Shown: positions 1 through 6,578, numbered from the stretch's first letter. The stretch is DNA of 12,200 nt from Proteobacteria bacterium UBA1148 (GCA_002311835.1 DBZY01000034.1:19954-32153); one strand, 5' to 3'. The notes: generated by a model not told the origin, from the sequence alone. Numbers and translations: made by a program.

Positions 1-42
1 CGCAAGAAGGCCAAGAAAAAGGCTTCTAGAAAGAAGAGGTAA
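1..42 (+). CDS. 3' end of an unidentified protein with a Lys/Arg-rich tail (partial)
   Basis: Frame 1 reads thirteen residues (RKKAKKKASRKKR) and a TAA stop; the rest lies before the window. The frame is chosen because its stop comes shortly before a strong terminator, while frame 2 stays open through that terminator. A basic Lys/Ala/Arg tail is typical of DNA- or RNA-binding proteins such as histone H1-like proteins, but thirteen residues cannot name a family. Confidence 0.5.
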   Translation, partial: RKKAKKKASRKKR

Positions 43-85
43 TTTCTTCAGTGTCTTATGCGAGCCTTCAGGCTCTGACATAAAT

Positions 86-115
86 AAAGTGCCCGCTATA
101 TGCGGGCACTTTTTT
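86..115 (+). terminator. Intrinsic terminator before rpiA
   Basis: An 11-bp stem (AAAGTGCCCGC, 86-96, with GCGGGCACTTT, 102-112) closes a 5-nt loop and is followed by a T run to 115. This is a classical rho-independent terminator for the gene ending at 42. The rpiA Shine-Dalgarno starts at the very next base, so transcripts that read through would have a hairpin just upstream of the ribosome-binding site. Confidence 0.85.
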
Positions 116-119
116 GGAG
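116..119 (+). promoter_or_regulatory. Shine-Dalgarno of rpiA, deciding the GTG start
   Basis: GGAG at 116-119 lies six bases before the GTG at 126. This favours GTG over the upstream in-frame TTG at 114, which overlaps the terminator T run and this motif itself. Confidence 0.7.
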
Positions 120-125
120 AAGCGT

Positions 126-782
126 GTGACTCAGAGCACAAAAAAACAACAGGCCGCCCTAGCGGCGATCAACTATATCCGTGATGGAATCACGCTTGGG
201 GTTGGGACCGGCAGCACGGTCAACTTCTTTATTGATGCCCTGGAGGGACATGCTCAGCGTCTCGATGCAATTGTATCAAGCTCTAAAGATTCAACGACCA
301 GACTTGAAAACCTGGGAATTCGAGTATCCGAACTAGCCGACACAGGAGACATAGATCTATACGTTGACGGCGCCGATGAAGCCACGAAGCATCGATATCT
401 CGTCAAAGGAGGCGGCGGCGCTTTAACTCGCGAGAAAATTCTTGCGGGTTCTTCCAGGAGCTTCATCTGTATCGTAGATGACTTGAAACTCGTAAATGTA
501 CTCGGCAAGTTTCCTCTTCCGATCGAGGTTATTCCCATGGCACGGTCTTACGTTGCTCGACAGTTAGTTAAGGCCGGCGGGCAACCGACCTGGCGCGAGA
601 ATTTCGTCACAGATAACGGAAACCATATCTTAGATATACGCAGTTTAAACATAACGAATCCTCCGGAACTAGAAAAACGACTGAATCAGATTCCTGGTGT
701 GGTAACCGTAGGAATATTCGCTCAGCGCCCCGCTGATGTGCTCCTCATCGCCGGAGATGATGGTATTCGCACAATCAAGTAA
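126..782 (+). CDS. rpiA: Ribose-5-phosphate isomerase A
   Basis: Interconverts ribose 5-phosphate and ribulose 5-phosphate in the non-oxidative pentose phosphate pathway, in the cytosol. From the GTG the protein has 218 residues, against 219 in E. coli RpiA, and the family landmarks fall at the usual numbers: phosphate-binding GTGST at 27-31, YVDGADE with Asp81 and Asp84, and KGGGGALTREK from Lys94 to Lys104 with the expected catalytic base Glu103. GKFPLPIEVIPMA and the IPGVVTVGIFA strand near the C-terminus are also typical. The start is GTG at 126, backed by GGAG; the TTG at 114 would add four residues and lie within the terminator. The gene converges on the tRNA-Gln/rpsI/rplM unit, and I see no terminator between them. 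I see no good promoter of its own between the terminator and the start. Confidence 0.97.
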   Translation: MTQSTKKQQAALAAINYIRDGITLGVGTGSTVNFFIDALEGHAQRLDAIVSSSKDSTTRLENLGIRVSELADTGDIDLYVDGADEATKHRYLVKGGGGALTREKILAGSSRSFICIVDDLKLVNVLGKFPLPIEVIPMARSYVARQLVKAGGQPTWRENFVTDNGNHILDIRSLNITNPPELEKRLNQIPGVVTVGIFAQRPADVLLIAGDDGIRTIK

Positions 783-839
783 CACACCTTAGAAAGGAGA
801 AGGCGCGGCCGCCCATGAGGTATCTCGATACGTTGTAAA

Positions 840-913
840 TGGCTGGGGGAGAGGGATTCGAACCCCCGCTAGCGGAGTCAGAGTCCGCTGTCCTACCACT
901 AGACGATCCCCCA
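840..913 (-). tRNA. tRNA-Gln (anticodon CUG)
   Basis: Read on the minus strand from 913 this gives a full cloverleaf. Acceptor TGGGGGA pairs with TCCCCCA, then discriminator G and encoded CCA at 842-840. The D stem is GTCT/GGAC, the anticodon stem GCGGA/TCCGC with loop CTCTGAC (anticodon CTG at 881-879), the variable loop TAGC, and the T arm has loop TTCGAAT. The weak U1-A72 pair is a known identity element of bacterial glutamine tRNAs. It decodes CAG. Only 17 nt separate it from the rpsI stop, so it is probably processed from the ribosomal protein transcript. Confidence 0.96.
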
Positions 914-930
914 GTCGGTGGGGTTGCGGG

Positions 931-1323
931 CTAGCGCTTCGAGTACTGTGTTGCTTTGCGAGCCTTGCGCAACCCAACTTTTTTTCGCTCCACTTCCCTG
1001 GCGTCTCGAGTTACGAAGCCGGCCTTTCGCAGAGATGGCCTGAGTGACTCATCATAATCCATAAGTGCTCGTGTGATTCCATGACGAATCGCCCCGGCCT
1101 GACCGGTTGTACCGCCACCTCGCACCGTAACCTGAATATCAAACTTGCCGTCGAGTTGGGCAAGCTCCAACGGCTGTCGTACGATCATACGTGCCGTTTC
1201 TCTCCCGAAGAAAGCATCTAACGGCCGGCCGTTGACGACAATTTCACCACCACCTGATTTCAAGTACACCCGTGCTGCTGAAGTCTTTCTCCGGCCCGTT
1301 CCATAATATGTTTGCTTGGCCAT
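931..1323 (-). CDS. rpsI: 30S ribosomal protein S9
   Basis: Small-subunit ribosomal protein of the 30S head. From the ATG at 1323 it has 130 residues, the same as E. coli S9. Visible landmarks are the N-terminal YYGTGRRK (6-13), the GGGTTGQAGAIRHGI segment in the middle and the basic tail ending QYSKR; in known ribosome structures the tail's last arginine contacts the P-site tRNA. An upstream ATG at 1380 keeps the frame open but adds 19 residues that overlap rplM and have no S9 counterpart, so it is rejected. GGAG in the last codons of rplM, eight bases before the ATG, serves as ribosome-binding site. The rplM stop is two bases upstream, implying translational coupling. Confidence 0.98.
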   Translation of the reverse strand: MAKQTYYGTGRRKTSAARVYLKSGGGEIVVNGRPLDAFFGRETARMIVRQPLELAQLDGKFDIQVTVRGGGTTGQAGAIRHGITRALMDYDESLRPSLRKAGFVTRDAREVERKKVGLRKARKATQYSKR

Positions 1324-1325
1324 GG

Positions 1326-1754
1326 CTATAGCTCCAATGGTATCGGTTGCTGTGCCTGATGAGGGTGCTCCGTACCGCACACAACTTTAAGCTTCTTTAA
1401 CATCTGTCGACCCAAAGAATTTCTCGGCAACATCCCCTTGACAGCCAATTCCAGAACCCGTTCTGGCGCCCTATCCAACAAGGTTTGAAGCGATTCAGAC
1501 TTAAGGTTACCGATATAACCAGTATGGTGATGGTACATCTTATCCTTAAGCTTGGAACCAGTGACCCTAATCTTCTCGGCATTAATCACCACGATATAGT
1601 CCCCGGTATCCACATGGGGAGTGTACTCGGGCTTATGCTTACCTCTGAGCCGCCGAGCAATTTCCGTTGCAAGCCGCCCTAAGGTCCTGCCCTGAGCATC
1701 AACTACGTACCAGTCATGCCGAACTTCATGAGGTTTTGCCGAGAATGTTTTCAT
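1326..1754 (-). CDS. rplM: 50S ribosomal protein L13
   Basis: Early-assembling large-subunit protein. Its 142 residues match the length of E. coli L13. The sequence shows WYVVDAQGRTLGRLAT (15-30), RGKHKPEYTPHVDTGDYIVVINAEK (37-61), the YHHHTGY block (74-80) and VKGMLPRNSLGRQMLKKLKV (105-124), all family signatures. A ribosome-binding site AGGCGG at 1765-1760 sits five bases before the ATG. It is first in a unit with rpsI and, by position, tRNA-Gln. The E. coli operon is reported to be controlled by L13 acting on its own leader; whether that holds here is unknown, but the leader carries its own features, listed separately. Confidence 0.98.
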   Translation of the reverse strand: MKTFSAKPHEVRHDWYVVDAQGRTLGRLATEIARRLRGKHKPEYTPHVDTGDYIVVINAEKIRVTGSKLKDKMYHHHTGYIGNLKSESLQTLLDRAPERVLELAVKGMLPRNSLGRQMLKKLKVVCGTEHPHQAQQPIPLEL

Positions 1755-1780
1755 TCATTCCGCCTGAAATAGACGGGCAT
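1751..1780 (-). CDS. Possible nine-codon leader ORF upstream of rplM
   Basis: ATG at 1780-1778 opens MPVYFRRNE and ends in a TGA at 1753-1751 that overlaps the rplM start as ATGA. The overlap would allow reinitiation at rplM. Its own Shine-Dalgarno is poor (TAGG directly abuts the ATG), and so short an ORF could be chance. Seen in sequence; translation is inferred. Confidence 0.25.
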   Translation of the reverse strand: MPVYFRRNE

Positions 1781-1801
1781 CCTACCGACCAAAGAGGCGG
1801 G

Positions 1802-1830
1802 ATATTACGCGCCTATTCAAGCCCTTGCAA
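1802..1830 (-). promoter_or_regulatory. Candidate sigma70 promoter of rplM-rpsI
   Basis: On the minus strand TTGCAA (1830-1825) is followed by a 17-bp spacer and TAATAT (1807-1802). The next bases are CCCGCC, a GC-rich discriminator of the kind linked to stringent (ppGpp/DksA) control of ribosomal promoters. The transcript would begin near 1796-1794, about 40 nt before rplM. Confidence 0.6.
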
Positions 1831-1935
1831 CAGAAGAACTACCTCTGGGAAAGGCCTCATTAGGTATTATTCCAGACTTCGATGCTTCACTTGAGAAATA
1901 CTACCACCATGGACGCTACGCTTAGCACTGACGAG

Positions 1936-1941
1936 TATAAT
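1936..1941 (+). promoter_or_regulatory. Perfect -10 hexamer just upstream of the coq7 ATG
   Basis: TATAAT at 1936-1941 ends six bases before the ATG at 1948, so transcription would begin at or next to the start codon. No convincing -35 is seen at 16-18 bp spacing (bases around 1912-1919). It may be a leaderless-type promoter or chance. Confidence 0.3.
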
Positions 1942-1947
1942 CGGGTC

Positions 1948-2586
1948 ATGTCCTCAAGAAACAATGGGCTCGACTCACTCATCGTGGCCGCGGATCAAGC
2001 TCTTCGAACACTAAGCGCCCCGCCTGCCGCTCTACAATCCTCTCCTGCTGCACAGGTTACCGACAGCGTCCTGAGCACCAAAGACCGACGCACCAGTATT
2101 GAACTCATGCGCGTCAATCATGCAGGCGAAATCTCAGCGCAAGCCCTGTACAGAGGGCAGTCGATCCTCGCACGTTCACCTGATACCAGACGACACCTTC
2201 TTCAGGCTGCCTCGGAGGAGCAGGATCACCTCGCATGGTGCTCAGAACGCTTGACCGAACTTGGAGGTCGGCCAAGTCTACTCGACCCCCTTTGGTATGC
2301 AGGCAGTTTTTTAGTTGGGCTCGTAGCAGGAGCGGCGGGAGATAATATTAGTCTTGGCTTCGTCACAGAGACGGAGAGACAGGTAGAGGCTCACTTGCAG
2401 GACCATCTATCTCGGCTACCCGAATCAGATACCAAAAGCATCTCGATTCTCAAACGCATGGCAGAAGATGAGGCCCATCATGGTACGACCGCACGTTTGG
2501 CAGGAGGGGTAGATCTGCCCCTACCCATTCGGTCTGCCATGACCTTCGGCGGCGATCTTTTGCGCCGTTTCTCACTCTGGGGGTGA
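1948..2586 (+). CDS. coq7: Coq7-family 3-demethoxyubiquinol hydroxylase (di-iron monooxygenase)
   Basis: Catalyses the last ring hydroxylation in aerobic ubiquinone synthesis (2-polyprenyl-3-methyl-6-methoxy-1,4-benzoquinol, C6), as a peripheral membrane di-iron enzyme. Counting from the ATG at 1948 (212 residues), the iron-ligand pattern is complete: Glu61 in NHAGE, Glu91-x-x-His94 in EEQDHLAW, Glu143 in ETERQVEAHL, and Glu175-x-x-His178 in DEAHH. The hydrophobic stretch 114-138 fits the membrane-facing helix. The frame is open from an ATG at 1882, with another at 1909. I prefer 1948 because it places the first helix (LDSLIVAADQALRTL) as near the N-terminus as in the roughly 215-residue Pseudomonas homologue. 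None of the three starts has a clear Shine-Dalgarno. It is divergent from rplM and convergent with djlA. Confidence 0.93.
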   Translation: MSSRNNGLDSLIVAADQALRTLSAPPAALQSSPAAQVTDSVLSTKDRRTSIELMRVNHAGEISAQALYRGQSILARSPDTRRHLLQAASEEQDHLAWCSERLTELGGRPSLLDPLWYAGSFLVGLVAGAAGDNISLGFVTETERQVEAHLQDHLSRLPESDTKSISILKRMAEDEAHHGTTARLAGGVDLPLPIRSAMTFGGDLLRRFSLWG

Positions 2587-2642
2587 ACTAAGGCGCGATC
2601 TGGACTTAGTATTTGAGAAATCCTACACCATCCAACCCGGTG

Positions 2643-3431
2643 TCATTTGAAAGCTCTTTGTGTTTTGATCCGCTCGTACGCAGCACGGATCTCGTGGGTC
2701 TTCTCTTCTGCCACACTGGTCATCGACTCAGGTAGGCCTCGAGCAACAAGTTTATCCGGATGATGTTGATTCATTAGCCGCCGATAAGCTGTCTTCACTT
2801 CCTTGTCGCTTGCGTCTGGACCAAGCCCCAGCGCACGATATGCCTGCCCCATGCTTATAGACTCTTTGCCTCCACTTTGAACCCGAAATTGTTGAGCACG
2901 AACCAATGCCTCGATCTGAGCCAGCTCAACTCGCCCCATTCCAAGGTCTCGGGCGACTTGCCAGAGGAGTCCCCGCTTGACCATCTCAATCGACCCTGCG
3001 GCAATAAGGGCCTGCATCTGAATCTCTACAAAAGCCCTGACTAGATCGGTCCGCTTACTGAGATGGTTATTTAGCTGAGTGAGTTTCTCGCCCACCGGAT
3101 AACCCGCGCTCTTACCCGCCGTGAAGTGATCTATCGCTGTTTTAACCTGTTCAGGAGAAAGGTTCATGCCGTGCATGATTCTCCGAGCAGCACGAATCTC
3201 ACTCTGAGAAACTCGTCCATCGGACTTTGCAATATGGCCCATAACTGCAAAAGTGGTCTCGAAAAAGACCTGCTGTATGCGATCAGATCCAAAAAAAACC
3301 CCGTCCCCAGTCGATAGCTGAGCCACGCCTAGGTCAAATTGGTGCCCCAACAAAACACCTAACGCTGACCCGATAGGCCCACCTACTGCAAGACCCAACA
3401 CGCCTCCGACCGCTTTACCAATCCAAGCCAC
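2643..3431 (-). CDS. djlA: DjlA, membrane-anchored DnaJ-like co-chaperone
   Basis: Stimulates DnaK from the inner membrane; in E. coli it is linked to Rcs envelope signalling. The 262 residues (E. coli: 271) show the family order: one glycine-rich N-terminal membrane segment (about 3-30, ending LLGHQFD), a TerB-like helical domain (about 50-180, with FFETTFAVMGHIAKSDGRVS and YPVGEKL), a short linker, and a C-terminal J domain from about 193 with HPD at 224-226 in QHHPDKLVARGLP. The start is GTG at 3431-3429. An in-frame TGA nine bases upstream excludes a longer protein, and the ribosome-binding site is weak. It is a single gene, convergent with coq7 and divergent from purC; the 56-bp gap to coq7 has only small inverted repeats. 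Confidence 0.95.
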   Translation of the reverse strand: MAWIGKAVGGVLGLAVGGPIGSALGVLLGHQFDLGVAQLSTGDGVFFGSDRIQQVFFETTFAVMGHIAKSDGRVSQSEIRAARRIMHGMNLSPEQVKTAIDHFTAGKSAGYPVGEKLTQLNNHLSKRTDLVRAFVEIQMQALIAAGSIEMVKRGLLWQVARDLGMGRVELAQIEALVRAQQFRVQSGGKESISMGQAYRALGLGPDASDKEVKTAYRRLMNQHHPDKLVARGLPESMTSVAEEKTHEIRAAYERIKTQRAFK

Positions 3432-3484
3432 GGCAGTTCAGTGAGCCCCGATTAGAGCGCGACGACGCGAGAATACTTTATGAG

Positions 3485-3512
3485 TTGCTTTAAAAAGTTG
3501 CTGAATTATCAT
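3485..3512 (+). promoter_or_regulatory. Candidate promoter of purC
   Basis: TTGCTT (3485-3490), a 16-bp spacer and TATCAT (3507-3512) make a moderate sigma70-like match in the 141-bp djlA-purC divergent gap, leaving a leader of about 55 nt. No palindrome resembling a PurR operator is evident nearby. Confidence 0.35.
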
Positions 3513-3572
3513 CTGAAGAGGCATTATCCCGCCTTTGAACCCTCACGGAGAACCCCAAGGCGCTCTTAAACT

Positions 3573-4469
3573 ATGAACAAATCACTTCCGAATCCCATAT
3601 TCGAGTCACGTCTCAAAAGCCTTGAGCTAAGGCAACAAGGAAAAGTGAGAGATATCTATCAAGTAGACCCAACACACCTTCTGATCATTGCTTCCGATCG
3701 CCTCTCGGCATTCGACGTTATCCTCCCCGATCCGATTCCCGGCAAAGGCATTGTGCTCACAGCGATCTCCAATTTCTGGTTCAATCACTTACGCGATGTG
3801 ATTCCGAATCACCTCACAAACATCAATCCAGAGAGCGTTGTATCGACCCCCGAGGAGAAAGCCACCGTGCGCGATCGAGCGGTGGTCGTTCAAAGCCTCA
3901 AACCACTCCCAGTCGAAGCCGTTGTCCGTGGTTATCTTATAGGATCGGGATGGAAAGATTATTGCGCAGAGCGCTCCGTATCTGGCGTGCCGCTTCCGCC
4001 AGGCATGGAACTTGCTGAACAGCTCCAGGAACCTATTTTTACACCGAGCACCAAAGCCGCTCAGGGAGAACACGATGAAAATATTTCTCTCGACACCGTA
4101 AAGTCGCTGATCGGTAATGAACTGGCAGAGACCGTCAAAGAAATCTCCTTGGCGCTGTACGAACAAGCGAGTCAGTATGCTCGCGAGCGCGGGATCATTA
4201 TCGCCGATACGAAATTCGAGTTTGGGTTGAATGAAGAAGGTGAGTTAGTGTTGATTGACGAAGTATTCACACCCGATTCATCAAGGTTCTGGCCCGTGGC
4301 AACCTATAAGCCCGGACGCTCTCCAGATAGCTTTGATAAGCAGTATGTCAGGGATTATCTCGAGACACTTGATTGGGATAAGCAACCACCAGGTCCCAAC
4401 CTCCCGGACGTCGTTATAACGCGGACCCATGAGAAGTACCACGAAGCACTACGGCTGTTAACTGCATAG
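3573..4469 (+). CDS. purC: SAICAR synthase (phosphoribosylaminoimidazole-succinocarboxamide synthase)
   Basis: Joins CAIR and aspartate using ATP to form SAICAR, in de novo purine synthesis. The 298 residues belong to the longer bacterial/yeast-like form rather than the roughly 237-residue E. coli type. Motifs in order: GKVRDIY (23-29, nucleotide loop), SDRLSAFD (41-48), EAVVRGYLIGSGW (115-127), STKAAQGEHDENIS (159-172, substrate loop), ADTKFEFG (211-218) and DEVFTPDSSRFW (229-240). The ATG at 3573 is used; an AAGG about a dozen bases upstream is a mediocre ribosome-binding site. It stands alone: djlA diverges upstream and pmbA converges downstream, and purE is 1.5 kb away on the same strand beyond pmbA. 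In the 124-bp gap to pmbA I see only a 6-bp inverted repeat, CATAAG/CTTATG (4561-4581), not a convincing terminator. Confidence 0.97.
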   Translation: MNKSLPNPIFESRLKSLELRQQGKVRDIYQVDPTHLLIIASDRLSAFDVILPDPIPGKGIVLTAISNFWFNHLRDVIPNHLTNINPESVVSTPEEKATVRDRAVVVQSLKPLPVEAVVRGYLIGSGWKDYCAERSVSGVPLPPGMELAEQLQEPIFTPSTKAAQGEHDENISLDTVKSLIGNELAETVKEISLALYEQASQYARERGIIIADTKFEFGLNEEGELVLIDEVFTPDSSRFWPVATYKPGRSPDSFDKQYVRDYLETLDWDKQPPGPNLPDVVITRTHEKYHEALRLLTA

Positions 4470-4593
4470 CTAATGAAGGGATTACACAAGTTGCTGAACC
4501 TGTGAGTGAGAGTGAGGTCCGAGAAGAATCATCGCGACCATAACTGTCATACCAGTAATACATAAGAGTCATCCCCTTATGGCGGCAGCGCTG

Positions 4594-5925
4594 CTACGCG
4601 CCCGCGACAGTAAGTCCCTCGACAAGCACCGAACCACAGCGAATGCTCCCACGCAGGTCCACATCTGATCCCACAGCGCGAATACCTTTGAAAATCTCCC
4701 TCAGATTACCGGCGATCGTCACTTCGTGCACTGGATATGCTATCTCGCCCTCTTCCACCCAAAACCCGGCAGCTCCCCGTGAGTAGTCTCCCGTGACAGT
4801 GTTGACGCCCTGCCCAAGCAACTCTCCGACTAGAAAAACCTCTGGACACTGTTTTAACAACGAATCCAAAGATCCTGCATTCGAGCGAACGATCAAATTG
4901 TGAACACCACCAGAATTACCAGTTGTCTGCATTCCCAAGCGCCTTGCTGAGTAACTCGACAAGACATAGCCGTTCAGAACTCCTTTTTCGACCAAGTGAC
5001 GATGCTGCGTTGCCACACCTTCATTATCAAAGGCAGTGCTCCCCATGGCTCGTGGAATAAATGGATCCTCTTCGATTCCAATGAAATCTGAAAAGATTTG
5101 CTCGCCTTTGGCATCTAACAGAAACGAAGCCTTTCTATACTGACTGGTACCTTTGATAGCCGCCACAAGATGGCCAAAAAGCCCTCGGGCTAGTTCCGCT
5201 GGAAAAACCACTGGGACGGAACAGGTTGATATCTGACGTGCTCCTAGCCGTCGCAGTGTTCTACTTGCTGCTTCTTCTCCAACTTTCTCAGGTTCGTCCA
5301 ACTCTTGGTAGGCTCGAGCAACGGTGACCCAATAGTCCCGCTCCAGAGAATTGTCCTTTTCTGCAATAACACCGCAGCTCAGCGAGTGACTACTCGTTGG
5401 GTAGCCCTCGCAGAATCCATGAGTATTCGCGTAAACGTGAACGCCTTTACCAGTGGATACACTGGCGCCTTCGGAGTTCTTGATCCTGTCATCCATCCCG
5501 AGCGCAGCGGCCTCTGCCCGAAGAGCGAGCGCCTCAGCTTCCACGATCCCAATTGCCCACGGGTGATAAAGGTCCAAATCCGGCAGTTCGCGGGCCATCA
5601 GCTCAGGCTCCGCGAGTCCGGCATAATCATCCTCGGAGGTAAAGTTTGCGATGCTGATAGCTTTTCGGACCGTCTCTTCAACGGCTACCGACGAACACTC
5701 AGTAGTACTGGCGCTACCCTTACGGCCCTTTGTGTATACCGTAACCGCTAGACCACGGTCACGCTGTCGTTCTATGGACTCCAGCTCACCAAGACGAACT
5801 GTTACAGAAAACCCCTCGTCATAACTAACACCTGCCTCGGCTTGCTCCACACCTAGTTTGCGAGCGTGCTCAACTGCCTCCTGGGCTGTGTTCTTTAGCG
5901 ACTGCTGCACCTTATTCACATCCAT
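4594..5925 (-). CDS. pmbA: PmbA/TldE, non-metal subunit of the TldD/E metallopeptidase
   Basis: Partner of TldD in a heterodimeric zinc peptidase, known in E. coli for cutting the leader of microcin B17 and degrading the CcdA antitoxin; the substrate here is unknown. The 443 residues (E. coli about 450) contain family blocks TAFDNEGV (298-305), TTGNSGGVHNL (334-344), NTVTGDYSRGAAGFW (375-389) and PVHEVTIAGNL (398-408). As expected for this subunit there is no HExxxH motif. The N-terminal half shows the substrate-threading fold signature around VTVRLGELESIERQRDRGLAV. Start is ATG at 5925 with a CAGGT about eight bases upstream. Its partner tldD lies 650 bp away on the same strand, with purE in the opposite direction between them. 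Only 54 bp separate pmbA from the divergent purE. Confidence 0.96.
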   Translation of the reverse strand: MDVNKVQQSLKNTAQEAVEHARKLGVEQAEAGVSYDEGFSVTVRLGELESIERQRDRGLAVTVYTKGRKGSASTTECSSVAVEETVRKAISIANFTSEDDYAGLAEPELMARELPDLDLYHPWAIGIVEAEALALRAEAAALGMDDRIKNSEGASVSTGKGVHVYANTHGFCEGYPTSSHSLSCGVIAEKDNSLERDYWVTVARAYQELDEPEKVGEEAASRTLRRLGARQISTCSVPVVFPAELARGLFGHLVAAIKGTSQYRKASFLLDAKGEQIFSDFIGIEEDPFIPRAMGSTAFDNEGVATQHRHLVEKGVLNGYVLSSYSARRLGMQTTGNSGGVHNLIVRSNAGSLDSLLKQCPEVFLVGELLGQGVNTVTGDYSRGAAGFWVEEGEIAYPVHEVTIAGNLREIFKGIRAVGSDVDLRGSIRCGSVLVEGLTVAGA

Positions 5926-5967
5926 AAATTCGTACCTGCGAAAGTGAGATGCTGATTCTACCTGCTG

Positions 5968-5973
5968 TACAAT
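5968..5973 (+). promoter_or_regulatory. Candidate -10 hexamer abutting purE
   Basis: TACAAT at 5968-5973 ends six bases before the purE ATG (5980), which would put transcription start at the start codon. The bases about 17 bp upstream (TGAGAT, 5945-5950) are a poor -35. Spacing matches the coq7 case. Confidence 0.3.
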
Positions 5974-5979
5974 GATCGG

Positions 5980-6474
5980 ATGAAACCCTTGGTAGGCATT
6001 GTTATGGGCTCAGCCTCGGACTGGGAGACTGTGAGCCGTGCTGCAACGACCCTGGAAACGCTGTGTATAGCCCATGAGGTGAAAGTCATCTCGGCGCACC
6101 GCACGCCAGATCAACTTGTAGAATACACAGAGACGGCCTCAGAACGCGGCCTAGAGGTGTTAATCGCTGCGGCAGGAGGTGCCGCGGCTTTGCCTGGCGC
6201 TATTGCTGCCAAGACATGGTTGCCCGTATTAGGCATCCCCATACAATCACACGCGCTAAATGGGCTGGATTCCCTTCTTTCGATGGTACAGATGCCTGCA
6301 GGTATCCCCGTCGGGACACTGGCAATTGGAAATGCAGGCGCCACAAATGCTGCGCTATTAGCTGCGGCCATATTGAGTATAAAACACCCCGAAATCTTGG
6401 ACGCACTAAAGACCTACCGCCGCAAACAAACAGAGAAAGTCCTCCAACAACCGGATCTGCGTAAAACGGGGTAG
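5980..6474 (+). CDS. purE: PurE, N5-carboxyaminoimidazole ribonucleotide mutase
   Basis: Class I PurE converts N5-CAIR (made by PurK) to CAIR in de novo purine synthesis, as an octamer. The 164 residues are of normal length. MGSASDW (9-15), SAHRTP (38-43, with the catalytic His40) and SMVQMPAGIPVGTLAIGNAGATNAALLAA (101-129) are all class I features. Oddity: the loop usually written GGAAHLPG reads GGAAALPG, so Ala70 (GCT) stands where His is conserved. Next to it the usual QS-K/A-AL segment reads QSHAL, giving a His at 91. No Shine-Dalgarno is visible before the ATG. purK is not adjacent: both neighbours are tldD/pmbA genes on the other strand. Alternatively it could have drifted towards a direct AIR carboxylase, but the motifs favour class I. 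Confidence 0.95.
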   Translation: MKPLVGIVMGSASDWETVSRAATTLETLCIAHEVKVISAHRTPDQLVEYTETASERGLEVLIAAAGGAAALPGAIAAKTWLPVLGIPIQSHALNGLDSLLSMVQMPAGIPVGTLAIGNAGATNAALLAAAILSIKHPEILDALKTYRRKQTEKVLQQPDLRKTG

Positions 6475-6487
6475 CTATCCAAACCAG

Positions 6488-6556
6488 ATCGCCCGCGCCT
6501 CACGAAAAAACTGCGTCACATCAGCCAAAAGGCTGAACGGGGCGATGAATTTTATT
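6488..6556 (+). terminator. Possible terminator after purE
   Basis: An outer 7-bp pair ATCGCCC/GGGCGAT (6488-6494 with 6540-6546) encloses a 6-bp hairpin TCAGCC-AAAA-GGCTGA (6521-6536), then T-rich GAATTTTATTT. It lies in the 104-bp gap between convergent purE and tldD. The large unpaired part makes it a weak call. Confidence 0.35.
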
Positions 6557-6578
6557 TAAGCGCTCGGATATACCTAAA

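Noticed and set aside
807..814. GCGGCCGC palindrome between rpiA and tRNA-Gln as a terminator
   Set aside because: Only a 4-bp stem (GGCG/CGCC) can form with a 4-nt loop, and there is no proper T run on either strand; not enough for a call.
1324..1380. Longer N-terminus for S9 from the ATG at 1380
   Set aside because: The 19 extra residues overlap rplM coding sequence and have no S9 counterpart; the ATG at 1323 gives the exact family length and has GGAG upstream.
1667..1894. 75-codon plus-strand reading frame across the start of rplM and the rplM-coq7 gap
   Set aside because: It overlaps rplM antisense, covers the probable rplM promoter and resembles no family I know; it is a chance open frame.
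2587..2643. Inverted repeats ACTAAG/CTTAGT and ACACC/GGTGT between coq7 and djlA
   Set aside because: Stems of five to six bases with loops of nine or more and no T run are expected by chance.
3432..3572. djlA promoter (TTCAGC, 17 bp, CATAAA on the minus strand) and a PurR operator in the djlA-purC gap
   Set aside because: The hexamers match consensus too poorly, and no PurR-like palindrome was found by eye.
5305..5751. 148-codon plus-strand frame inside pmbA
   Set aside because: It lies wholly antisense to a well-conserved gene and has no recognisable motif; it is a shadow of pmbA codon usage.
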